DNA from: Moduliflexus sp964602655
Lineage (GTDB): Bacteria; Moduliflexota; Moduliflexia; Moduliflexales; Moduliflexaceae
Reading direction: 5' to 3'
Assembly (NCBI GenBank): GCA_964602655.1
Contig: CAZRSF010000006.1
Location: 1 to 64,000, forward strand
DNA length: 64,000 nt
The number at the start of each line of letters is the position of its first letter. Within the stretch, counting starts at the first letter, position 1. Positions 33,959-42,944 of this stretch are shown in pieces. Under the pieces are notes generated by a model. The model worked only from the letters and a program-made list of their open reading frames with translations. It did not search any database and was not told the DNA's origin. A program made the translations under genes and the position numbers.

Positions 33959-35364
33959 ATACCGGAGAAAATCTGATTCACAGTTTGCAACGAGAAAATA
34001 GCAAATTGTTGCAAGAAGTGCGTCGCTTGCAACGAGAAAACGCTGATATCGAACTCTTGTCGGATGTGGCAATTACACATTCTGACCTGATGGAAGATGA
34101 TTTATTAAATAAAATCGAGGCGACACTTCGAGAGAATGAACAGCGCTTTCGTTCGATTCTTGAGACGATTCCTATCGCAATCGTGATTGTGCGCCTTTCC
34201 GATGAGCAGATTGTGTATGCCAATATGCCTGCCAGTTTGTTGTTCGGTCACGATCTCCCCGCCCTTTTTCAGCGGAAATTCAGCGAGATTTATCCTCGAA
34301 TTCACGTACTGAACATCCTGGAGCAGTTAGCCTCAGCGGGCTCGTTACGGAATTATGATTTTCAAATACAGCGAGAGGATAACACGACATTTTGGGGAGA
34401 ATTATTTGCCCAGCCGATTCGTTTTGATAATGAGGCATGTGTGCTGAATGCCATCCATGACATCACAGAACATAAACATTATGAAGAGCAAATTCGCAAC
34501 TTGAATGCCGAGCTTGAACAGCGCGTGGTAGAACGAACCGCCCAATTTCATGAGGCAAATGAGCAACTGCACGAAACGTTGATGAACCTGAAAGATGTGC
34601 AGCAGCAATTGATCGAATCGGAAAAAATTACCGTCTTAGCCAACGTGACCGCCAACATCGCCCATCAAATGAATACGCCGCTTGGTTTAAGCGTGACTTC
34701 GACCTCCCTGTTTCTGGACAGAATAGACGCCATTGAACGAGAATATCTGCGAGGAACATTAACCCGCACGGAACTCGAAGGCTACTTCAGTTCCTCGAAA
34801 AATGCGATGCAGATGGTTCTTCAGAACCTCAACAAGGTTTCTTCTTTTATCCAATACTTCAAAAATGCCGCATTGCAGACCGAACTTGAAAAAGTCGCGT
34901 TTCCATTGAAAAAGATTCTCCAGGATATTTTAGTGTTTCTCCAGGTTCGAAATTCTCACCATCTGGTGTCGCTTCAGTGTCCGGAAAATATTGAAATTAT
35001 CAGCTATCCGGGGATATTTTTGCATGTGCTCACGCATTTAGTCACCAACTCATTCCAACATGGCTTCGAACACATCGAGGCCGGAAACATTACAATTGAT
35101 GTGACGCAAACGGACACAGAAGTTCAACTGGTGTATCATGATAATGGGAAAGGGATTGAGCGGGAACATCTCCAGAAAATTTTCGAACCGTTTTTTACCA
35201 CCAGACGAGGGACCGGAGGAACTGGTTTAGGGTTGTACATCGTGCAGACGCTGATCTCTCAAAAACTTCATGGACAGATCGTCTGCGACAGCCTTCCAGG
35301 AGAAGGGACAACGTTTACAATTCGTCTTCCCTTGTTGGATAATCCCACGTTATATCTGCGCTAA
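33955..35364 (+). CDS. Cytoplasmic PAS histidine kinase
   Basis: A 469-residue kinase without membrane segments. An N-terminal coiled coil (about 1-55) is followed by PAS (about 60-180), a coiled coil (about 185-225), an unusual dimerisation helix with NIAHQMNTPLG (phospho-acceptor His237) and the ATPase domain (about 340-465; DNGKGIE, TGGTGLGLYIV). The HQMNTPLG form is typical of kinases near slr1658/slr1659-like genes. The start at 33955 overlaps the stop of the STAS gene as ATGA, and there is no separate ribosome site, so translation is coupled. No response regulator gene is adjacent. Confidence 0.88.
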   Translation: MNTGENLIHSLQRENSKLLQEVRRLQRENADIELLSDVAITHSDLMEDDLLNKIEATLRENEQRFRSILETIPIAIVIVRLSDEQIVYANMPASLLFGHDLPALFQRKFSEIYPRIHVLNILEQLASAGSLRNYDFQIQREDNTTFWGELFAQPIRFDNEACVLNAIHDITEHKHYEEQIRNLNAELEQRVVERTAQFHEANEQLHETLMNLKDVQQQLIESEKITVLANVTANIAHQMNTPLGLSVTSTSLFLDRIDAIEREYLRGTLTRTELEGYFSSSKNAMQMVLQNLNKVSSFIQYFKNAALQTELEKVAFPLKKILQDILVFLQVRNSHHLVSLQCPENIEIISYPGIFLHVLTHLVTNSFQHGFEHIEAGNITIDVTQTDTEVQLVYHDNGKGIEREHLQKIFEPFFTTRRGTGGTGLGLYIVQTLISQKLHGQIVCDSLPGEGTTFTIRLPLLDNPTLYLR

Positions 35365-35476
35365 CGATCTTTCAGAAATGCTCCTCATTCAGTTGTATTG
35401 ATACCGATTTCCGGAATGCGAACGGCTTGCTTTTGCACTTCTCTCACAGGCCAACCGTAACGAATAACGCGATGAT

Positions 35477-36463
35477 ATGAATATCGTTTCTCGGTATATC
35501 TGGCTTATGCTGTTGGCATCGGCGTTCACGCTTGTCTCGTGCTCGGAAAAAAGGCAGGCGGATGAACCGCTGATATTTGTCTTTGTTCCTGGCGTGTCCG
35601 ATCCATTCTATTATACGATGGAACGAGGGGCGAGGCAGAAGGCCGAGACGCTTGGCGTCAAATTGATTGTGAGTGATTACCCCGCCACTTGGGGACCGCA
35701 GGCGCAGATTCCCATATTAGAAACGCTCTCCGCGCGTGGAGAAATTGATGCCATTCTGATTGCCCCAACCTCCGTAGATGCCATGATTACGCCGCTCAAC
35801 GTATTCCATGAACGAGGCATTCCCATTATCACCGTAGATACATTTCTTGGTGATGGAGATTATTCGAAAGACGCGGACTATACGTTTCCATTAGCCTACA
35901 TTGGAACGGATAACGAATTGGGCGGTCAGAAAGTCGCTGAAAATTTAGCGCGACTCTTAGGCGAAACTGGCAAAGTGTACGTCAATACCACGAACCCGGA
36001 TGTCTCCTCGGTTGAAGGCCGGGTCAAAGGGTTCCTGTCCGGCATCGCAGAATTCCCGAACATGGAAGTCGTGAAAGTGGATTATTGTCTCGATGTGCAG
36101 GACGTCGCCAGAGAACAAACGTTGGCCGCGTTACAAGCCTATCCTGATATTGTCGGCGTATTCGGAACGAATGTGTTTAGCGCGCAAGGCTCGTATCAGG
36201 CGGTCGTTGATGCCGGATTAACCGGCGCGGTGAAAATTGCGTCATGGGATGCGACCTCGGAATTGATTTCGGCGCTCCGCACCGGGCATATTGATCTGGT
36301 CTTAGCTCAGAAACCGGCGGAAATGGGAGCGCTGGCGGTTGAATGGGCGTATAATTATCTCACGCATCGCGCACCAGTGCCGAAAAAAATTATTCCGGGT
36401 TTCGAATTCTTTACACTCGACAATGTGAATGAACCGGCCATGCAGCAATTCGTGTATCAATAG
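35477..36463 (+). CDS. Periplasmic sugar-binding lipoprotein coupled to a sensor kinase
   Basis: A 328-residue RbsB-type binding protein. Residues 1-22 form a lipoprotein signal (LVSC, with Cys22). The mature protein is a close paralogue of the transporter binding protein at 44062: both share PGV.DPFYYTME-type starts, WGP..Q.PILE.L, GIP.ITVDT, NTTNPDVSSV and DLVLAQKPAE segments. It is followed after 6 bp by a sensor kinase and then by an NtrC-type regulator. It therefore probably presents sugar to the kinase and not to the permeases, like LuxP with LuxQ or ChvE with VirA. The same sugar as for the convergent transport operon is expected. Confidence 0.88.
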   Translation: MNIVSRYIWLMLLASAFTLVSCSEKRQADEPLIFVFVPGVSDPFYYTMERGARQKAETLGVKLIVSDYPATWGPQAQIPILETLSARGEIDAILIAPTSVDAMITPLNVFHERGIPIITVDTFLGDGDYSKDADYTFPLAYIGTDNELGGQKVAENLARLLGETGKVYVNTTNPDVSSVEGRVKGFLSGIAEFPNMEVVKVDYCLDVQDVAREQTLAALQAYPDIVGVFGTNVFSAQGSYQAVVDAGLTGAVKIASWDATSELISALRTGHIDLVLAQKPAEMGALAVEWAYNYLTHRAPVPKKIIPGFEFFTLDNVNEPAMQQFVYQ

Positions 36464-36469
36464 AATCTC

Positions 36470-38566
36470 ATGAAGTTATTCACCAAAATGCTGTTAGGGT
36501 TTGTCGGTGTCGTTGTCGTGCAGTCAAGCCTGACAATCGGGCTGCTGACGAATATAACCCGGCAAGATAACAATGACAACGCCTTGAAAGAACTGAAGGC
36601 GGAAGCGCAGATTGTCCGGGCGAATTACATGGCCTGGAAACGCAACCTTTGGAAAATGCTGATTGAGATTCATCAGAATCAGCCGTCTTCGAATTGGCAG
36701 GAAACGGCAAGAGGGGCAGGCATTGATGTCATCCTGCTGAAGTTCGCCGAAGAGGATAGCATAGAGACGCTTCCGATCAGCGCCAATCATTTCCAACCTC
36801 AAGAGCTTGCCGCACTGGAAAATCGCAAGAGTCATCCCTATGTGGAACTACGCTTCATCGGCCAGCACTTGTGCTTGGTTGGCGTCCTCAGCATGCAAAT
36901 GCCGCAAACTGCTGTCGCGCCAGCGCCTCGCCTGCTGGATATGTTTCTGATTAAACAGATTGATCTGGAATTTTGCCAAAAACTTGTACTCAACCGCTCA
37001 TCTGATGCGGCCTTTTTTGCAGGAGCGAAGTTTGTTTCCGGCACACGCCATGCGCCATTAGAACGCGATTTGCTTACCTATCGAAGCGCCAGCCCGATCT
37101 ATCATATCGGACTGGAACGCCTCGGCCAAAATATTGCGTTTCAGTCGGTTGAAACATTTGAGAACGAACAACGGCTTTTTTTGCAAGTCGCCGTATCGAA
37201 TGCCGGGTATATCAAACGCATTGTCACGCTTGAACGCGCGCTCTGGATTGCCACCGTTCTGAGCGCCTGCCTTTCGGTCTTATTCGGTTTTTTCCTTTCC
37301 ACCACGATCACGCATCCGCTCCGAAAATTGCTCGGCGCCATGCAGAAGATTCGCGCTGGTGCGTATGATACGGCATTGGAAGTGAATTCGCGCAGCGAAA
37401 TCGGCGAATTAGTGCGCGGATTCAATGAAATGGCGCGGACGCTCCACTGGGATAAAGAGCAAATGCACGCCTATATTCATGAAATTACGGTGCTCAAGGA
37501 TTACAACGAAAACATTATTCAGTCCATCCGCGCCGGAATGGTGATAATTAACGCCGCGTTGATTATCGAAAAAGTCAATAGCGCATTTTTACAATATGTC
37601 GGGCTTGAAGATGTCGCCGCCATCGGTCAGTCGGCACAAGAGGTCGCGCCCGAACTCTTCGACGCTGAGACGGTAGCGCAGTGTCATGCAATTCTGCATA
37701 ACGAACGGCAGGAATATTCCAAAACGTTTCGCAAGCCACCGCATCAGGTCTATGAAATGAAATGTTATCCGATTATCAGCCACGAAGACGATGGCGCGGA
37801 ATCAGTAACGCCGGTAGGCTGCGCCATCGTGTTGGAAAATATCAGCAAAAAATTGGAATTCGAAGAAAAGATTTTCCAGGCGGAAAAACTCTCGTCCATC
37901 AGCATGCTTTCTGCCGGAGTTGCCCATGAAATCAATAATCCGCTCAGTTCTATCATGACCAATGTGCAAAACTTAATTGAAGATGAGCCGGATGAAGAAA
38001 AACGGGTTTCGTTGCATTGGATTGAAAAGGAAACCCGGAGAATTGCCACGATTGTTAAGCATCTGCTGGATTTTTCGTCGTCGCATCAGCATGAACCATT
38101 GGGCGCGGACGTAAGTCATATCGTCAACGAGACGCTGATGCTGGTTTCCTATTCGTTAAAGAAAACTCAGAGAATTGACCTTGTTACTGAGTTCACAGAA
38201 GAGCTTCCATTCGCCCGGATCAGTCCGGACGAATTAAAACAGGTGATGATTAATCTGATCAAAAATGCCATGCAGGCGATTGATCGGCATGGCGCGATCA
38301 CCATTCGCACCTGGCAGGACGCGCAGAACCGCCAAATTATCATCATCGTCGAAGATACTGGCATCGGCATTGCCGATGAGCATCTCCCACGCATCTTTGA
38401 CCCGTTTTATACGACGAAAAATGGCGGAGAAGGCACAGGATTAGGCTTATCGGTCGTGTATGGCATCTTAAAGAAATATGAGGGGACGATTTCCGTCTCC
38501 AGCCAGGTCGCTGTCGGAACGCAGGTACGCTTAGCAATTCCGATGATCGCGAAGGAGAACGCATGA
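36470..38566 (+). CDS. NtrB-like membrane sensor kinase of the sugar-sensing operon
   Basis: A 698-residue kinase. A membrane helix (about 7-29), an external domain of about 220 residues (about 30-250), a second helix (about 257-280) and HAMP (about 281-332) come first. A PAS domain (about 345-455), a HisKA helix with GVAHEINNPLSS (His486) and the ATPase domain (about 585-695; DTGIGIA, GTGLGLSVV) follow. The external domain is of no family I recognise and would contact the lipoprotein encoded just upstream. The stop overlaps the regulator start by four bases. HEINNPL is the H-box form of kinases paired with NtrC-family regulators. Confidence 0.92.
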   Translation: MKLFTKMLLGFVGVVVVQSSLTIGLLTNITRQDNNDNALKELKAEAQIVRANYMAWKRNLWKMLIEIHQNQPSSNWQETARGAGIDVILLKFAEEDSIETLPISANHFQPQELAALENRKSHPYVELRFIGQHLCLVGVLSMQMPQTAVAPAPRLLDMFLIKQIDLEFCQKLVLNRSSDAAFFAGAKFVSGTRHAPLERDLLTYRSASPIYHIGLERLGQNIAFQSVETFENEQRLFLQVAVSNAGYIKRIVTLERALWIATVLSACLSVLFGFFLSTTITHPLRKLLGAMQKIRAGAYDTALEVNSRSEIGELVRGFNEMARTLHWDKEQMHAYIHEITVLKDYNENIIQSIRAGMVIINAALIIEKVNSAFLQYVGLEDVAAIGQSAQEVAPELFDAETVAQCHAILHNERQEYSKTFRKPPHQVYEMKCYPIISHEDDGAESVTPVGCAIVLENISKKLEFEEKIFQAEKLSSISMLSAGVAHEINNPLSSIMTNVQNLIEDEPDEEKRVSLHWIEKETRRIATIVKHLLDFSSSHQHEPLGADVSHIVNETLMLVSYSLKKTQRIDLVTEFTEELPFARISPDELKQVMINLIKNAMQAIDRHGAITIRTWQDAQNRQIIIIVEDTGIGIADEHLPRIFDPFYTTKNGGEGTGLGLSVVYGILKKYEGTISVSSQVAVGTQVRLAIPMIAKENA

Positions 38567-39963
38567 GTGAAGACACGCGAGGAAAAGGCTTTTCGCTGCT
38601 GATTGTTGACGACGAAGAGGGGTTGCGCTATGGGCTGGAACGCTTGTTCAAAAAACAGGGGTTTCGCGTCTATTCCACCGATAACGAGTGCGACGCGAAA
38701 ACGATGGCGTCAAAGAACGCGATTGACGTGGCGTTGTTAGATATTCGATTGCGCGGCGGACAAGGCGGGATCGCGCTGCTGAAAGACCTCAAACAGATGG
38801 AACCCGACCTGATTGCGCTGATGATGACCGGCTATGGCAGCATCGAAACTGCGGTCAGTTCCATGAAAGAAGGCGCGTCGGATTACCTCCTCAAGCCGCT
38901 TGACAACGCGAATTTGCTCGATGTTGTTTACACCCATCTCGATTTGCGCAACCTCAAGACACGCAACCGATTTTTGCGGGATGAACTGCTGCTTCAAGGC
39001 TTATCACACCAATGTGTGACGCAGGACGCACAGATCAAAGCCCTGCTGCGTCAGGCCGATAAAATCAAAGATAATGCCGTTACGGCCTTGATTACCGGAG
39101 AAAGCGGCACCGGAAAAGAAGTCATCGCGCGGTATATTCATTTTACCAGCAACCGGCGAGACGGCGCGTTCGTCTGTGTCAATTGCGCGGCGCTGTCGGA
39201 ACATCTGCTGTTGAGCGAATTATTCGGCCATGAACGTGGCGCATTCACGGGCGCAATGTCCCGCAAAATCGGCAAATTCGAGATTGCGAATCAGGGCACG
39301 TTATTTCTTGACGAAATCGGCGATATGTCGTTGGATATTCAGGCTAAACTGTTGCGCGTGATTGAAGAACAATGTTTTGAGCGGGTCGGCGGAACAAAGC
39401 ATATCATCTCTGACGCGCGGATTATCGCCGCCACCAACAAGGAGTTGGAACAGGCGGTGCGCGATGGACGTTTCCGCGAGGATTTGTATTATCGGATCAA
39501 TGTCGTCCGTTTTCATCTTCCGCCGCTTCGCGAGCGCGCAGAGGATATTCCGCTGCTGATCGCGCATTTTTTAGGAAAATATAATCAAAAATATCAGACG
39601 CATGTCGCCAATGTGGATGACGAAGTATTGCGCGCATTGATGGCATACGATTGGCCGGGAAATGTGCGGGAGCTTGAAAATGTGATCAATAATGCGGTGC
39701 TGCTCTGCGAAAACCGTCTGATCGGCATGGAAGACGTGAAACGCAATATTGTTCCCAAAACGACAGCGGTTGCTCATCATATAGACATTTCCCGTCTCTC
39801 TTCTTTGAAAGAGGCGATTGATGAGATTGTCGCTCGTCATGAAAAACAGATTATCGAAGATACATTGCGTCGGAATCAACACAACAAATCGAAAACGGCG
39901 CGCGATTTAGCCATCACGCGCAAGACGCTGGCAGAAAAAATGGGAAAATACCAGTTGAATTGA
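38563..39963 (+). CDS. NtrC-family sigma-54 activator of the sugar-sensing operon
   Basis: A 466-residue response regulator. It has a receiver (about 8-125, phospho-acceptor Asp60) and a sigma-54 AAA+ domain (about 145-385) with Walker A GESGTGKE near 179, the GAFTGA loop near 226 and Walker B LFLDEIG. A Fis-type helix-turn-helix lies at the end (about 430-464; NKSKTARDLAITRKTLAEKM). The kinase gene overlaps it by four bases. The convergent transport operon carries a strong sigma-54 promoter with paired palindromes upstream, its most likely target. A hairpin at 40081 separates the two operons. Confidence 0.94.
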   Translation: MSEDTRGKGFSLLIVDDEEGLRYGLERLFKKQGFRVYSTDNECDAKTMASKNAIDVALLDIRLRGGQGGIALLKDLKQMEPDLIALMMTGYGSIETAVSSMKEGASDYLLKPLDNANLLDVVYTHLDLRNLKTRNRFLRDELLLQGLSHQCVTQDAQIKALLRQADKIKDNAVTALITGESGTGKEVIARYIHFTSNRRDGAFVCVNCAALSEHLLLSELFGHERGAFTGAMSRKIGKFEIANQGTLFLDEIGDMSLDIQAKLLRVIEEQCFERVGGTKHIISDARIIAATNKELEQAVRDGRFREDLYYRINVVRFHLPPLRERAEDIPLLIAHFLGKYNQKYQTHVANVDDEVLRALMAYDWPGNVRELENVINNAVLLCENRLIGMEDVKRNIVPKTTAVAHHIDISRLSSLKEAIDEIVARHEKQIIEDTLRRNQHNKSKTARDLAITRKTLAEKMGKYQLN

Positions 39964-40080
39964 TAAAAAGAACGAGATGAGATATTCGATTTGAACCAAA
40001 CTTTTGTTGATGTGTATGGTACTCGTCTTATTAGCCACGAGCAGTGCATCAATCGCCTATTATCTGACCGATTATCATCG

Positions 40081-40108
40081 TAGAGACTCCCCCGCCGGGA
40101 AGTCTCTA
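40081..40108. terminator. Bidirectional hairpin between convergent operons
   Basis: TAGAGACT (40081-40088) pairs with AGTCTCTA (40101-40108), and the CCC/GGG inside strengthens the stem. It lies between the stop of the NtrC-type gene and that of the D-lyxose isomerase gene. Confidence 0.5.
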
Positions 40109-40123
40109 TAGGGTAAATCGGCA

Positions 40124-40816
40124 TTATTTTGTTGGATGATAATACCGCGCATAGTCGTTGACGAGGAGATAAAGCGGCTCTTCGTCTTCTTCCACATCTG
40201 GAAAGCGGCCAATCGGCGTGTGAAAGCGATTGTCGCGGTGATCGTCATTAACAGCAGAGACTTCGCCGACTAACACCTGCCCGCCGTCCGCCCAGAAGGT
40301 GTGATACATGTATTGCTCCAACGTAATGCTTTCGCCCGGCAGCAAGGTGATTTTTCCGCCTGCCGGAATCGTATGTTTCACGCCGTCCACGCTGACCACC
40401 ACATCGGTATTGGCTAATTCGCCGTCTGGCGTGGAATTATACAGTTGCAGCAAAAATCTGCCGCCGCCGCGATTGATAATATCCTCGATTTTGTTCCAGT
40501 GAAAGTGCATCGGGGTTTTCTGCCCTTCCCGCACAATCATCAACTTTTCGGCATATATTTTGCCCTTGCCGGTTTTCAAGTTGTCCGGCGAGCCGTTGCG
40601 AACCGTAAACAGGAACAGCCCGAATTCCGCATAATTCCCCTTGCCGAAATCGGTAATATCCCAGCCGAGCGCGTTGTCCACGATTTCCCGTACTTCTTCC
40701 CCTTTGCTCGTCCAATCTGACGGCGTCCAATACGCAAACGGCGGCAGATAGAAGCCCTGCCGCTTGATAAAGGCGTCTGCCTCGCGCATAATCGCGTTGA
40801 TTTCCGAACGTTTCAT
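40124..40816 (-). CDS. D-lyxose isomerase
   Basis: A 230-residue cupin-type sugar isomerase. The metal site is visible as MHFHWNKIEDII (His104, His106, Glu111) and a later His172 in YMYHTFW. Length and motifs agree with the D-lyxose ketol-isomerase family, which converts D-lyxose to D-xylulose and D-mannose to D-fructose. It is the last gene of the transport operon, separated from the ATPase gene by a repeat element. It gives the best clue that the transported sugar is a pentose such as D-lyxose. GGAG precedes the ATG. Confidence 0.88.
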   Translation of the reverse strand: MKRSEINAIMREADAFIKRQGFYLPPFAYWTPSDWTSKGEEVREIVDNALGWDITDFGKGNYAEFGLFLFTVRNGSPDNLKTGKGKIYAEKLMIVREGQKTPMHFHWNKIEDIINRGGGRFLLQLYNSTPDGELANTDVVVSVDGVKHTIPAGGKITLLPGESITLEQYMYHTFWADGGQVLVGEVSAVNDDHRDNRFHTPIGRFPDVEEDEEPLYLLVNDYARYYHPTK

Positions 40817-40838
40817 CTGTTTCTCCTTTTTAAATTTT

Positions 40839-40957
40839 ATTGTGCCCTGAAGGGGCAGCGGAGAACCTGCGCCCCGTCAGGGCGCAAGGGATTCTTAGAA
40901 CATGTTTCCTGGGGTTGACACCCCAGGCTATATCCTGTTGCCCTTTCAGGGCACAAT
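40839..40957. repeat. Palindromic repeat element within the transport operon
   Basis: A 119-bp unit bounded by ATTGTGCCCTGAAGGGGCA (40839-40857) and TGCCCTTTCAGGGCACAAT (40939-40957), inverted copies with one mismatch. Inside are two further small hairpins, GCGCC.../...GGCGC near 40870-40885 and CCTGGGGT/ACACCCCAGG near 40909-40926. Units of this look are dispersed repeats in many bacteria. Here it sits between the ATPase and isomerase genes and may alter mRNA processing. Confidence 0.65.
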
Positions 40958-40961
40958 CAAT

Positions 40962-41708
40962 TTAATTTTCCACAGAACCGACGATCAATCCGACGACTTC
41001 ATCCGGGGTCGTATCTTTGACTAAGCGTTCCCCGGCTTTTCTGCCGCGCCGCATCACGACGACCCGGTCGGTGACGGAAAACACATCGTGCATCTGATGG
41101 CTGATGATGATAATCGGCACGTTTTGCGCTTTCAGCGTGCGCACCAAATCGAGCACTTTGCGCTGCTCCGCAACACCGAGCGCGGCGGTCGGCTCATCCA
41201 TAATCAGCAGTTTGGCATCCCAATAAATCGAACGGGAAATCGCGACGGCCTGCCGCTGTCCGCCGGAAAGCGTCGCAATTTTATTGCGCAGCGATGGAAT
41301 ATGAATGTCAAGGCGATTCAGCACTTTTTGCGATTCGGTGCGCATGTAGTCATGATCCAGCACATCCACCATGCCCCAGAATTTTTTCAGCTTTTCGCGG
41401 CCTAAAAAGATATTGGAATAGACGTTCAGATTTTCCGCTAACGCCAAATCTTGATAAATCGTTTCGATGCCGACTTTCAGGGCTTCCATCGGATTTTGAA
41501 ACGTCACTTCTTTGCCTTGAAAGAAAATCTGGCCGCCGGACGGGTGATACACGCCGGAAATCATCTTAATCAGCGTAGATTTTCCCGCGCCATTATCCCC
41601 CAACACACCGACGACTTCGCCGGGAAATACCTGAAAATCTACGTTATCTACGGCAGTCAAGCCGCCGAATTTTTTGCTAATTTGACGAATATCTAAAATT
41701 GGTTCCAT
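40962..41708 (-). CDS. ABC sugar transporter ATPase, single-domain (FrcA-like)
   Basis: A 248-residue ATPase of the ribose/fructose importer class (CUT2). Walker A GDNGAGKST is at 37-45, the signature LSGGQ at 147-151, and Walker B LLIMDE at 167-172. Most CUT2 ATPases (RbsA) are tandem fusions of about 500 residues; this one has a single domain, as in FrcA. It would work as a homodimer below the two different permeases. It is the fourth gene of the operon, after a duplicated spacer. Confidence 0.93.
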   Translation of the reverse strand: MEPILDIRQISKKFGGLTAVDNVDFQVFPGEVVGVLGDNGAGKSTLIKMISGVYHPSGGQIFFQGKEVTFQNPMEALKVGIETIYQDLALAENLNVYSNIFLGREKLKKFWGMVDVLDHDYMRTESQKVLNRLDIHIPSLRNKIATLSGGQRQAVAISRSIYWDAKLLIMDEPTAALGVAEQRKVLDLVRTLKAQNVPIIIISHQMHDVFSVTDRVVVMRRGRKAGERLVKDTTPDEVVGLIVGSVEN

Positions 41709-41855
41709 TTTATGTGCTATAGTGTAGGTCGAAACTGTAGTTTCGACCTACAAAACTCCTTATTCCTTATGCGTCAATTCGGGAAAGAATTCCACTAACA
41801 CCGCTTTGTGTGCTAAAGTGTAGGTCGAAACTGTAGTTTCGACCTACAAGACTCC
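41709..41855 (-). repeat. 96-bp tandem duplication carrying a copy of the permease 3' end
   Basis: Two copies, offset by exactly 96 bp, share the palindrome TGTAGGTCGAAACTGTAGTTTCGACCTACA-type core (41723-41752 and 41819-41848) and the following bases up to about 41890. In the copy nearest the ATPase gene the minus strand encodes AVLVEFFPELTHKE and a stop (about 41761-41805). The intact permease ends AVLVDQFFPELTHKE. The unit is therefore a remnant of a permease 3' end with its downstream hairpin. Confidence 0.75.
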
Positions 41856-42944
41856 TTATTCCTTATGCGTCAATTCGGGAAAAAACTGATCGACTAAGAC
41901 CGCGAAAATCAAGATGCCCCCGACCGTGATATACAAATTGAACGTTGGAATCGCTAAGTTGACCAGCCCGATTTCAAGACAGGCGATAATCAAGCCGCCG
42001 ATGACCGTGCCGATAATCGTGCCGGTTCCGCCGTACATGCTTGCGCCGCCGATCACGACGGCAGTGACGGCGTCCATCATTTTCGCGCTTCCGGCGTCGG
42101 CGCGGCCTGTGACGAATTTCAACACATACATCACGCCCGCCATTGAGGCGAAAAACGAAGAAATCATATAAACTTTGATCAAATGGCGCGACACATTGAT
42201 GCCGGCGCGGCTGGCGGCTTCTTTATTGCCGCCGATGGCGTATGTATGCTGGCCGAAGCGGGTTTTCGCAAGGATAAACGCAAAAATCAGAATGATCACC
42301 GCCGAGAAGACCACGACATTCGGAATAATGCCGATCACCTGTTTCAACTCCTCGCGGCTGAGGTTCTCCGGCTTGCTGAACCAGAAAATTTTCCCCGGCA
42401 GATAATACAACAAATAGCCATGCCCGATCATCCCAACGGCAGGCGGCAGGTTATGCACCGGCACGTTGCCGGAAATGATTTCCGCAAAGCCGTAGGCGAT
42501 GCCGTACATGCCGAATGTGGCGATAAACGGCGGCACGCGGAGGTTCGTCACCAAATAGCCGTTGACGAAGCCCGGAATCAGCCCTAACGCTAACGCAAGC
42601 AGGATGCCCGCCGGAATCGAAATCGCCTGGAAGACGCCCTGCGCCTGCAACGCGACCATCGTCTTCGCGCAGATGACGCCGCTGAAACCGACCATAAAGC
42701 CGACTGACAGGTCAATGCCGCCGGTAATGATCACGAACGTTTCTCCGGTCGCCAACAACATCACGGTCGTGGAGGCGACTAAAATATTTTGTAAATTATT
42801 GAGCGAGAAATAGCCTGTGCCGGCGAAACCGAAATAGACGATTTCCATTAGCAGAAACAACAGCGCCCAGCGTCTGCCGATTTGCACCAGCGCGTCTCGT
42901 CCCCAATCGCGACTTGTGTAGGTTTGCTGCGAAACGTTATTCAT
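41856..42944 (-). CDS. ABC sugar transporter permease 2 (RbsC/FrcC type)
   Basis: A 362-residue permease of the CUT2 (BPD_transp_2) family with about ten hydrophobic segments. The marks LATGETFVIITGGIDLSVG (about 65-85) and GGASMYGGTGTIIGTVIGG (about 285-303) are typical. The start at 42944 overlaps the stop of the first permease gene by 8 bp. The paralogue upstream has the same length and features, so the importer probably uses a heterodimer. It is followed by the 96-bp duplication. Confidence 0.93.
   Translation of the reverse strand: MNNVSQQTYTSRDWGRDALVQIGRRWALLFLLMEIVYFGFAGTGYFSLNNLQNILVASTTVMLLATGETFVIITGGIDLSVGFMVGFSGVICAKTMVALQAQGVFQAISIPAGILLALALGLIPGFVNGYLVTNLRVPPFIATFGMYGIAYGFAEIISGNVPVHNLPPAVGMIGHGYLLYYLPGKIFWFSKPENLSREELKQVIGIIPNVVVFSAVIILIFAFILAKTRFGQHTYAIGGNKEAASRAGINVSRHLIKVYMISSFFASMAGVMYVLKFVTGRADAGSAKMMDAVTAVVIGGASMYGGTGTIIGTVIGGLIIACLEIGLVNLAIPTFNLYITVGGILIFAVLVDQFFPELTHKE

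Noticed and set aside
35400..35440. Possible sigma-54 promoter before the binding lipoprotein gene (GGCTTGCTTTTGC)
   Set aside because: The distance between the GG and GC elements is one base too short, and TGGCA is not present.
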